In this document: positions 1 to 9,959 of the stretch, piece after piece | Numbering within the stretch: the stretch's first letter is position 1 | Layout: every line of letters begins with the position of its first letter | Source of the DNA: Coniella vitis | Lineage: Eukaryota; Ascomycota; Sordariomycetes; Diaporthales; Schizoparmaceae | DNA length: 64,000 nt | Direction: 5' to 3' | Assembly: GCA_011317545.1 (NCBI GenBank) | Contig: WUJK01000006.1 | Location: forward strand, 1,054,001 to 1,118,000 | Notes under the pieces: generated by a model | What the model was told of the DNA's origin: nothing | What the model saw: only the letters and a program-made list of their open reading frames with translations | The model's database searches: none | Translations under genes and position numbers: made by a program

Positions 1-308
1 TCAGGCCTAGGATGGATAGCCTTCATGGACTGCCGAGCATTTGGGTACACATAGTTCAAGTATATTATACATAGTAGAGATTCGGAAAGAACGTTATGCA
101 TGCTCACTACTCCTCCTTCCCTCCTCTCTTGCTTTCCTGATTGTATTTTCTTTGTCACCGGCCTTTCTTCACGACAAACGACACAGTCAACTTGGCAGCT
201 TAAGCTCCTTCGCCCTGCAACTCTTTCTTCTTTCTTCTGTTTCTTCCTGGTCGTTGCCGTCAACCCCATTCCAATTCCGCACTCGCAGCCCCGCTTGCAC
301 TTGTCGCA

Positions 309-1086
309 ATGCCTCCCATCCAGATAGTGTCTCGCCTCATCGACGTTCAGGAAGATGAAAACTTCCTCGAGTACGGCTCCCGCAAGACGCGCCGCCTTAT
401 CGATGGCTTCATGGACTTTGCCACCCAAGGAAACATTCTGGAGATTGCCTTTGGTTTGATGTGAATTGCCGCCCGTTCTCTGCACAATTCATAGTGTGCC
501 AACGCCTTTGCTGAGACTAATACTGCCTGTCAACAGCCTCGCCCAGGCCTTCACCACCGTCGTCACCTCCTTCGTCAGCGACATTCTCTTGCCTCCGCTG
601 TCCGTCATCCTGCCTCTCAACGCAAACCTCGATCTGAAGTTTGCGGTCCTGCAGGCCGGACCCAACCACGAGAAATGGGGCGGCTACAACACCATTGATC
701 AGGCCCAGGAAGATGGTGCCGTGATTATGGCCTGTCAGTCTCAGCATCAACAGACTCGCCCCGACTATTCTGGAACTGACATACAAGTGCAGACGGCGCA
801 TTCCTCAATAAGACAATCAACTTCATCGGCCTCGGTTTGGCCCTCTACAGCCTCGCTAGCCTCTACGAAACCTTCAGCACCGACCCCATGATCAAGCGCA
901 CTGTCAAGTGCCGCTATTGCAGAAAGCACATCAACGAAAAGGCTAGTCTCTTGCGTTGCTCTTTGGGTGTGTCCTCTCCTTCATTGTTGTGCTGACCAGA
1001 GTCTACATACACAGGCCAAGCGATGCATTAATTGCACAAGCTGGCTCGACGGCCGTGAGGATCGGCCCCAGGTCCCTCCGCTGTGA
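309..1086 (+). CDS. MscL-type mechanosensitive channel with C-terminal Cys motif (4 exons)
   Basis: Predicted large-conductance mechanosensitive channel subunit, a membrane pore opened by membrane tension. Exons 309-460, 537-733, 793-968 and 1015-1086 give 198 residues; all introns are 46-76 bp with GT..AG ends, and the first has a GACTAAT branch-like site. The N-terminus (GFMDFATQGNILEIAFGL) continues across intron 1 into a first membrane helix and the loop SDILLPPL, the MscL family signature. A second hydrophobic helix (INFIGLGLALYSLASLYETF) follows. After it comes a CRYC...C...CINC arrangement that resembles a small zinc ribbon, which bacterial MscL does not have. The start ATG at 309 opens the conserved N-terminus directly. 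The third donor is less certain: 969 keeps frame, 967 is a competing GT. Whether it sits in the plasma membrane or an organelle cannot be told from sequence. Confidence 0.85.
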
Positions 1087-1599
1087 TCCGTGACTCGTGC
1101 TATAAAGTACATAGTCATTGCACCAGTTTCCTACCCGAAGGCCCATCGCATTTATGAGCGCAATCATGTTTGGCGACAACCATTCGATGACATATCACAT
1201 TTGACATGTCTCCTTGACGAAAACGGAGAACCAAGTTTCAAGACTTTCCTTGTTATTATCTCGGCACAGCATTAGCGACTCGGTGTTCTTGATTTCATTC
1301 GCTTCAGTTCTCATGCAATTTACTTTCCCATCTTCACCAGACACTACGAATCTCATGATTTACCTTTACAGGCCGAGTATTGTCATTGTTTATAGAGTTC
1401 CCCACTTTCATGGATATCTTCATACTTCACTCCTGTGTGTCTGAGTGCTCATGTATTTTCTGTTTGCAGATTTTGTCGTCCAAAACAGCCCATACGAACT
1501 GCATCTAACAAATTAAGCATTATTCCCATGCCAAGCGTTGAACTGATTCCACAAGAGGCGCCCTTTCACGCGCATGTTTCGTAGTCACTTGTTTTATTG

Positions 1600-1676
<77 letters not shown>

Positions 1677-2080
1677 AAGGTTCTTCACTAGTCTGCAAGG
1701 TTTTCATTCCATAAAATCGTGTCCTTTCTGGCACAGAAGGAACGCCGTATGTACATACATAGTATGGGAAGAATAATAGCCTAATCCAGGCACAAGAAGA
1801 CAATGTCCCCAAGCATTAATCATAGTCAACACAGACCACATTTTCATAAGCCCACTGTCTTCTCTTCGCAGTCCACGAGACAAACCCAGTGCCTCATGAC
1901 AGTAAAAGAACTCATGATATCGTTCGTGTATGTTTCTGAAAACACCCTGCCAAAGCACAGACACACTCAAAGACCCAGACGCCGCCGCCCAATCAAGACC
2001 GATCCTTTGATGCCAATGACCTTTCCTTTTTCACTTTCCCTTCTTTGCACCATCGTATATCATCCATCATCATCGTTCTT
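1087..2080. other. Intergenic region between mscL-like gene and bud3-like gene
   Basis: No credible coding sequence. It holds the 3' flanks of two convergent genes, a 76-nt poly(A) tract (1600-1675) and one TACATAGTA motif (1756-1764). Confidence 0.6.
1600..1675 (+). repeat. Poly(A) homopolymer, 76 nt
   Basis: Uninterrupted run of A from 1600 to 1675. There is no adjoining reverse transcriptase or target duplication that I can see, so a LINE/SINE tail is not supported; replication slippage is the simpler explanation. The exact length may be an assembly artefact. Confidence 0.9.
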
Positions 2081-5000
2081 TCACTCGGTAGACTCGCGTC
2101 TCGGTCCGCTGTTTTGACTCTTGAGCAGCGCTCGAAGACTGACAATCTCCCTCCTCAACCGCGCATTCTCCTTCTTGACATAGGCTGTCTCCTCACTCGC
2201 ATCTTTGAGCTTGGCAATGAGCTCCTCTCTGTCCTCACGCCCCTTGCCGCGAATCGCCTTGACAATTTTGCCCAGCTCCCCGTTGAACTTTTCGTACAGC
2301 AGCTCATTCTCAGCCATCGCCTCCTTGTAAAGCTGATCAATCGCTTTCACCTTGGCCTCGCTGGCTTTGACCGTTGCGTCCATATCCTCCTGGATTGCCC
2401 GCTGCCGCTCTTCCAGGTCTTGCAGGAGATCTGGGATGCGGTTTTCGAGCGCCTTTACAGATGCAGAGAGCTTGCGCAGGTCCTGCGTGTTGGAGGAGCG
2501 CGGTACACTGGTATTGTTGACGCGGGCCATGTCGGCCGAGATGCGTGAAAGCTCCGTCTTGAGGTGCGCGTCAACGTCCTCGACGGCCTTCTTCTCCGTC
2601 TGCAGGCGTTCTCGGAGCTTTTGCGGGGACTGCAGCCTCAGTTTGCCTGTCGGCGACTTGACCGCGGGTTTGTTCAAGTCTACGGCGGTGGGCGTGAAAG
2701 CGCCAGCAAGCGGAGGGCGCACGGCGGGTTTGAGCGCCGGAATGCTCGAAGTCGACACAGTCTTTGCGTGTTTCCGAACCTTGAGGGATCCCCCTGGGGA
2801 GGGCACTTGTGGTGTAGAAAAGATGCTCTGGAAGGGCTCTCCAGCTCCGTTGACCCGTGTTGTGCGTGGCGACCGCAGGCTCCTTGCTTGTGGCGTAGTG
2901 GGGAGCTTACTTGCTGGTGGTGGTGTTGTGATCCTCTTGTTCGGAGGCGAGCCCTTGGGAATCTTGGAAGGAGGCGGGATGCGAGGGGAGGAATTAAATT
3001 TCTCTGATGTTTGTTTAGCAATATTTAGAGGCAGCGGCGGATCTGCTGCTGCCTCTGTAGGAGCACCTTTTAGCTCCAATGGTGCCTTTGGAGTAGTTTT
3101 GTTGATATTCAGAGGTAGGGGCGGGCCTTCTTTAAGGCGCAGAGGCAAGGGAGCATCATCCTCTTCAAGGTGGACCGAGTCCATGAGATTCTTCAGATCA
3201 GACAGGGAACTGCGCCGCTTCTTCTTGAGAGTTGGCCGCGTAGGTTCAATGACCTCCACGTCGGGCTCTCCGATCGTCTCAAGGCGCGACGAGCTTCCAG
3301 GGCGATGGACACTGGGAGGCCGCACGCTCGTATCGTCAAACGCTCCAGCCACACGGGGTCTATCATGGGAACCGGGACGTCTAAGCTTGTTTGGCAGCGT
3401 GGGCACACCGACATCAATGGACTGCGACCGACCGACACCAGCCCTGCCCCAGCTGGAGCTCTCTCCAGAACCTGCACCCCGCCCATGCTTGCTCAAGGTA
3501 CGCCATACCGATGGGCGGTCCACGTCCGTCTTGCTGTTTGAGCGGAGTAGGTTGTCGAAACCGAATTTCCGCCTCAGCGACGAAGTGTTGGAGGTTAAAG
3601 ATCCGTTGACCGACTTGTAGCCCTGAGTCCTCGAGTTCCAGGATCCGTGCTGCGAACCGCGATCGGAGAAGTTGGTGAGCATTGCAAGCGGGTCCTCAAA
3701 GATGCGGTCGCAGTCTTCGACAAGTCGATCAAGGAGGTTGATGTAATTGTGGGCAGTTCCATCGTCGATTAAGAGTTCGGCAAAAGCAAGCGTCAGCGCA
3801 CCGCGGTCACTGTCGTTGCTGCATCCCTCTAATAAGCTTGCAAGCAGCTTGATGAGCGCGGTGAAAGCCCTGCGATTCTGGGGCGCCATTTCATTAAAAA
3901 GGAATCGCACAAAATCCCCAAACTCGCCAGGAACTCTGCGTCCAGCGCGTTCCAGCAAGAGCTTGAGGTGCCGAGGCGTTATCACGTCCCCCATTTGCTC
4001 TTGCCATGCGAAACGAACAAACTTCTCAAAGGCATAAAAGATGGTTTCGGACGAAACCTCGGAAGACGCCTCTAGATCATAGGGGCTCTCCATCAAGCGG
4101 TTGTAGAGATCGTTCACCACGAGCTCGTCGCACATTGATCGATTCATCAACAAACGTGCCGTAAAGTGACCTTTACGGGATTCGAGGCATGCAACATATC
4201 CTGTAAAAGTCTGCTCAAGTCGAACGAGTGGATTCTCCGGGCGATCATCGTCTAATCCAATTGGGACAGTGTCTTGGCTGGTGCGACTCCTGATCGAGCT
4301 GACCAGAGACTCCTTGGATACGGCTGCTCGGTTGATAACGGGAGGCGGGCTAAGCATAGGATGAGGCGGTTTAGGGGAGCTTGAGGTAACATCCGGGGTG
4401 CTGCCACCGAGGAAGGTCGACAACATCTTGACCGGAGACGAGCTGAATAAGGATCTCGTCTTTTCGGCACGTGATGAATTGAAGTTCAGGTTCCGTCCGA
4501 TTTGGGTGTAGTAGTTCACCAAGGCTGGAGCGAGGCGGGGATTTCCTACACTGAACTGCGTGCTAAGCAATTGAATGACTAGGACAACTAATCAGTATTT
4601 TCACAGGTTCAGGAGGCTGCGGAGCAAAACTTACCTCGGCGGGAGAGGGTGGGTATAAAGTCCTCCAGAGCAACGTCGTCACTGAATTGCTTGCCGTTGA
4701 GACCCAAGGTTGTCATTCGTATCCGTCTCAAATCACGGCTCCTGACTTCAACCACGATTTCGACGCCGTAGTGTCCGACCGGGTGGCCCTTGGTGCCCTT
4801 GTCATTATCAACCACAACTCGAATAGGGGCAGGCTCTCGCCTGCCCTCGACGAGCTGTTCTGCCGCTTCTTGGAACACTGCCGCATGCATACCCAGGTTG
4901 CTATCTGGCATCTTGACGGACCTCAATGTCCAAGTTGGCGACTCGCGCTCCGCTTCGGCAAAGCGCCCTTCGACGCGAGCTTTAACAATATCCTCGCTTA

Positions 5001-6882
5001 GCTTTGCAGCCTTGCCCTCCAAAGCTTCTTGCAGCAGAAAACACTGAGACGTGACAGCTCTGCCAATTCCGAATTCATTGGTGTGTGCAGCCTTCATCTC
5101 CTGGGTAGATGTCATCCATAAAAGACGACCCTCTTCAGATTCAGTGAAGCGAACATCAGCTAGTGCATGCCAACCAGTAAAGACAAGGTCATACAATCCT
5201 GGTCCACCTGCAGCATTGGTCATTGAGGCGAGGAGGCCAGCCGGGGACGGCTTGTCAATTTCCCGGAGAAGCTCCTTTCCCGTGGGGCTTGACGCGGCCT
5301 TCTTTTTGACCAGTATCACGCTGTCTGAGAAGAGCAAGAGGATTCCAGCCGAGTCTTGGCCTGCTGCCTGGGTCAAGTCCAAACTGAAGGGAGGAGTCAG
5401 CTCGGCGAAGTCAATAGCCATTACCAAGCGACCTTGCGGTTCCAGATCCTCTGGCCACGCCTCCACCATATTGCGAAGGCGGCTTGCTATTTGGGGCTTG
5501 TCCACTAGAGGCTCATCCATGGAGCAAATGTTGGTTATGATGTCTCTTGCTCTAAGCATGAGCTGCAACGCAGGATGTGTGATTGGCAGGCAGCCTACAA
5601 TTTGATCAATGAGCAAGCTATATCGAGGCAAACGCTGGACAGGCTCAATCAGAACCGACCGGATTGTCTGTTCGCCTTTCTGCGCCACCCGTTGGCGGAA
5701 GCTGGATTGCTTGTCCAGGAAACCATTCAAAAGTTGCGGAAAGTTCTGGCTTGCCCGAATGTATTCCTGGTAGCTTTCTGTAAACTTGGGAAACCACTCC
5801 AGGAACAGCCTCGCTACAGAAAGCGCGCCGCTCGGATCCTTGTGTTTGGCAGAGGTTCCTGGTCTGACGAAGCCATCAGCATCCTTCGGCGGCTCTGCAT
5901 CTGTCATGTCCATGGCATTGCGAAGCTCAAGCATAAAAGCTGCATTGAGGTCCAGGATGCGGTCCGCCGATCGCGGAAACAACTTGTCGATTTCCTGCTC
6001 GGATGGGCTGCTACTTCCAGGAGCGCGTGCCTTTGCGCATTGGCGAAACTCTTCGGCAGTCACATTGACCAACTCGTCCAATTTCGCAACATAACGTTCC
6101 TCGGTTTCGACAAGCTCCATCAGTTTCACCTGCAGCTCTTCCTTTTGGTTCTTTGAAAATGACTTGCCACGGTTCAGTGATGTGGGTTTTGAGGGAGCCC
6201 TGCGTAGCTTTGCCGTTGGCAAGAAGACGGGCTCGCCCCATAACCTCACCAAGGGCGAGTATCTGCCATACTGCCGTAGCGTTGGGTCCAAGAGATCATC
6301 CTCGTCCTCAGGCACCTCCTCCAGCTCGGCATTGTTGAGCGGTATTATGGATCCTGGGGGCAGGACAAGATCAATGTCCACATTGCTGACATGTTGTGCC
6401 TGCAGGGCTCCTGATAATATTCCCAAAATGTCTGCTGTGATTTCCGACTTGGCCATGGACTTGGCCAGGCCGGCTGCATGCTGTTCGCCAAAAAGGGTCG
6501 GACTGGAACTCGGCCGATGACCTCCAGCGCCCGAGTACTGCTTCTTGAGGAGGTTTTTGACAGCATCTGGAAGTTCATTAAAATACTTGTACAGACCAAA
6601 GGCGAGGCCCCGGCACACTTCGTCGCCTTGGAACTCGCGTGGCAGGTGGCTGACGACTGAATAAAAGGGAGAACTCGGAGAAACGGTGATGCGCGGGAAG
6701 GACTGGAAACCGGCGGGGGTGAAGACGTGTATTTGGATGCGCGAGCTATTCTGTGTGAAATTTGCGGTTGTAGATGCGCCGTGGAAGACGAGAACCGGTA
6801 GGTTGCCGAGCAGGGGGTCGGTTGTATGATAGAGGCTAACGCTCTCAGGCGTCAGGGCCAGTTCCTCGGTAACTCGAACCAT
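2081..6882 (-). CDS. Bud3-like Rho guanine nucleotide exchange factor (2 exons)
   Basis: Predicted Rho-family GEF of about 1,581 residues, probably acting at septation sites; Aspergillus Bud3 is a GEF for a Rho4-type GTPase. Exon 1 is 6882-4635 and exon 2 is 4578-2081. The 56-bp intron (donor GTAAGT at 4634, acceptor CTAG) joins two long open frames in phase, so they are one gene. Residues about 250-455 form a Dbl-homology domain (start ELVETEERYVAKLDELV; third helix LIEPVQRLPRYSLLIDQI), followed by a PH-like region to about 650. A helical block at about 862-1042 has RhoGAP-like spacing. The middle is Ser/Pro-rich and low in complexity, and the last about 165 residues are coiled coil. The N-terminal block (residues 18-115, with GNLPVLVFHG) looks like the Bud3 N-terminus. 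The DH domain is certain; the Bud3 identity is an inference from architecture and memory of the family. Confidence 0.8.
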
Positions 6883-8554
6883 AATTGCTCAGTGGGCTTC
6901 AGAGCATGGTTTGCTGAGGAAAGGAACGTGTGGGATGGACGTGTCGATCGGAGCAGGTCGGTGGGTCTGCCTGGCTGGCCTTCTCGAAATGAGTCGCGGG
7001 GAGGAGGAGCGGTCGACGTCGTCGGAGGGGAGAGAGTCGGGTCGGTGCGAGAGAGGAAAAAAGTAGAGAAGTTTGGGCTGGGACCAAGCAAGAGGACAAA
7101 AAAGAAGAACAAGTCTGTACGGAAAACAAGAAATCGAAGAGACGGTCCAATGGCACAAGGCCTTGGTGCTGCAGGAAGCTGCAGTGACACCCGAGGTGCA
7201 GCGAACCCCGTGTGGTTTTGGTCGATGTGCCACTTGTATGTGGGCTTGCAATCAACAATGCATGCCTGGCCTGCGCGCTCTGGCCGGACAGGAGACCTAA
7301 CAAGCACAGCAGCAAGTCAAGCTGCAGTCGAGCTCCCTGTCAAATGTGTCGGCAGCAAAGTGCCAAGCCGATATGTTCGCTGTAGCGAAAGTGGCCGAGA
7401 CGGCAAACCAAGGGAGACAGACGACTCGCGAAAAGGAGGGGACTGGCTGTCGGAACACGGATGGAGTGAAGACCGCCAAGGGGCCAAAGAGTGTACAAGA
7501 AACAAAAAGACAAGGCGGAAGAGCGAAGAAGTCGGGGGGATCGCAGGCGGCGTGGGAGGGAGCGAGAAAGAAGGAGGAGAGAAAGAGGCGAGAGGACCGA
7601 GCGTGGATAAATGCGGGAGTCGAGCTGTTGTCGCGCGAGAGGTAGGTGCCGGGCTCAGAAGAGCATCAACTTGCTCTTGAGAGGCTGCTTGAGTCTCCCA
7701 TAGGTCGAAATAAGCTACAGAAGAGTGGGCTGGCCGGCTCGTCGATGATGTGACGGTTGTTCTCTGGCGCAGCGCACCGAGGAGATCAGTCAGGTCAAAG
7801 TGGGACGAGTAAACAACAGTGTCAATTGCAAAGACCGTCTCTGCGAAATGCCAGATTTCGGATCTCAAACCGTGGGACCTGGGGTTGGAGCCGAGCTGGG
7901 AATGCGAAAAAGCAAGGAATAACAAGAAGCAAGGCCGTGTGAAGACGAGAGCGCTCTGTGAAAGTGAGGTGGCCGGGAGAAGCGGTGTGGATCGTCAACT
8001 CAAACCTTCTGCGCCGACCTGCGAGCGTGTCGGCGCCCGCAGAACTACTATGTACATAGTAACATGGGACCCCACTGTACATACCAGGACGTACCCCGCT
8101 GTACCTTGCCGTGTCTGCTTGTGTACCTGGGTGGCACTCCCCAGCAGCCAGCGAGCCCCATACCCCCCTGTCACTGCAGCGCTTTGCTTCCAGCAGGGGG
8201 CGGGCCCACGACAAGGCGACTGCCCCGCGAATCGTCGCTCGTCAACCCCACCAACAAGCTTTCAACGTTTCTCTCACTTGGCGCGCGCACTGGCATCCAT
8301 CAACTTTCAGCCTTGTTGGACGTCCCCAGCCACTCTACCCCTCCCTGCCACATATCGACTCCATTTTCAATTTCCCATATTACAATATCTCTCGCGCTAG
8401 CACCAACTTTTGAGCTCAAATCAGAGCGCCATCAAAACAAATAACAAACAAACAACAATACACAAAGCAAGCCACCCGGTTCCTCGCATTTCAGGCCCGG
8501 CCAGGCCAGGCCAGGTAAGGCAAGAGAAGGCAAGGCTACACGGCAGTCGTCACC
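6883..8554. promoter_or_regulatory. Shared upstream region of bud3-like gene (-) and DCC1 (+)
   Basis: The two genes are divergent, so this 1.7 kb must hold both promoters and 5' UTRs. The part near bud3 is purine-rich on the plus strand (pyrimidine-rich in the direction of bud3 transcription), a common look for fungal 5' leaders. It contains a perfect 16-bp palindrome at 8046-8061. Several open frames exist here, but they are low-complexity and overlap on both strands; none looks like protein. Confidence 0.55.
8046..8061. repeat. Perfect 16-bp palindrome TACTATGTACATAGTA
   Basis: Full-length copy of a motif whose 9-bp half recurs across the intergenic DNA of this window. It lies about 500 bp upstream of the DCC1 start and 1.1 kb upstream of bud3. 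Its function is unknown; a two-fold symmetric site would suit a dimeric DNA-binding protein. Confidence 0.9.
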
Positions 8555-8965
8555 ATGGAATCCACAGAACAGTCCACCGCCGCCGGCGCCGCCGCCGCCG
8601 CCGCCGGCATCCCTCTCGACCACAGTCCCTCAGATCGAGGTTACAAACTCATTGAGCTGCCCTCGGATCTCCTTGCTCTCTTGGAAGAGTCGTCATCATC
8701 ATCATCACCGACGACTCTTCGCCTCGAGTCAACCCCAACAGCCGGTCTTCTCAAGACCCCGCAAGGCAAGACTTGGTCTCTCCGCCAGAAAAACACTTCC
8801 AACGCCCTCATCCTGCTGCAAGCCGCCGCCGCCGCCTCCTCCTCCATCGACGCCATTGCTACCGTCCACGAAACTGTCGAGCTGGTCCCCGAGGCAGAGA
8901 GGGCAGAGGCGCCCACCACTGCAGCAAGGGGCAAATGGCACGAGAAGTTTGGCCGCACACGATGA
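8555..8965 (+). CDS. DCC1: Sister chromatid cohesion protein Dcc1, short fungal form
   Basis: Single-exon gene of 136 residues. Dcc1 is a subunit of the Ctf18-Dcc1-Ctf8 clamp loader (alternative RFC), which loads PCNA and supports cohesion. The match is to the Dcc1 N-terminal region: YKLIELPSDLLALLEE, then a strand-rich segment ending KTWSLRQKNTSNALILLQ, then IATVHETVELVPE; the TSN-x-LLL pattern is the most recognisable part. The N-terminus has a poly-Ala tract encoded by a (GCC)n repeat and there is a Ser run at about residues 46-51. Human and yeast Dcc1 are about 390 residues with C-terminal winged-helix domains, which are absent here. The ending KWHEKFGRTR is, from memory, usual for short filamentous-fungal Dcc1 proteins, so I do not call it truncated. 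Confidence 0.75.
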   Translation: MESTEQSTAAGAAAAAAGIPLDHSPSDRGYKLIELPSDLLALLEESSSSSSPTTLRLESTPTAGLLKTPQGKTWSLRQKNTSNALILLQAAAAASSSIDAIATVHETVELVPEAERAEAPTTAARGKWHEKFGRTR

Positions 8966-9959
8966 GGACGCGACTTATCGTACTTGCCACCAATTCTGCG
9001 CTTTTCACGGAAAACGGCAGCATCTCGATGTATAGACGCAAGGTCTGTCTAGCTTTATTTCCCGACTCTACCCAATGGCTAGATGGGTAGATACCCAAGG
9101 GATCTTAAGAGTGTCTTCGCACTCGACTGAAAACGATATTTCATGATGCCTTTTATTTTTCGGCATGTAAACATATGTGCTATCCCTTGACACTAAGAAG
9201 AAACGGACCCAAGCAGCCAATGATCATAACACTTTCTCCAAATCAGCCGAGGCTGGGTCGCCCCACCCTTCAAAAGTGAGCGCTGCTTCATATTCGGAAG
9301 CCTTCTCTCCTGCGCGCCAAAGTTTGAGGTCTGGTGACGAATCACTGGTGCTACATTGGCAGCCAATCATTTCTAGGCAATTTCTCAGGTCAGATTTATT
9401 GTTCATGGTCCTTGATTTTGCGTACGTCTTCTTCTCACTACTATGACAATAAAATAAAAGCATGTTAGGTGGACAGAAAAGACCCTTGATGGTTGCTAGC
9501 ATTGGACGTGTTCAACTAAAGATTATAGAGAGCCGGCCCCGTACCGCCCGCTACACCAGTCAATATATACGTCAACACAACACAACAACATGATATCAAT
9601 CAAATCGGCAGGCAAATGCCTCATTATGATTGTAGTCATTTATTCTCGTAGGAAGCAATCCCTTGATCCGTAGCCAAGAGCCAACCAAAGCCCATAGGTC
9701 GCGCTTATGCCGCACACCGTGACCAAGCACCCTTCTGCTCCCACATGCTTTCAACCATTGTGCTCAAGCTACCCAACTCATCCAAAATGCATGCCGGAAA
9801 AGGTACCATGTAAAGAGCCGAGAAAAGCAATACCCAGTGAAACAAAGCAAGTATCGCTCGTCCCAGCCACCAAGCAAGAAAACAGAACCCAACGCCTACA
9901 CAAATGCTCTCGTTCTAGTATTTCCCAAAATAGATCCCTGTTCCGTCACAGAAGTATCT
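8966..9959. other. Intergenic region between DCC1 and RBR ligase (convergent 3' ends)
   Basis: No gene or RNA that I can support. Both neighbours end here, so this should hold two 3' UTRs and terminators. Confidence 0.55.

Noticed and set aside
6852..7680. Several long open frames on both strands upstream of bud3
   Set aside because: Low-complexity purine/pyrimidine-rich sequence in a divergent promoter; translations overlap and lack domains.
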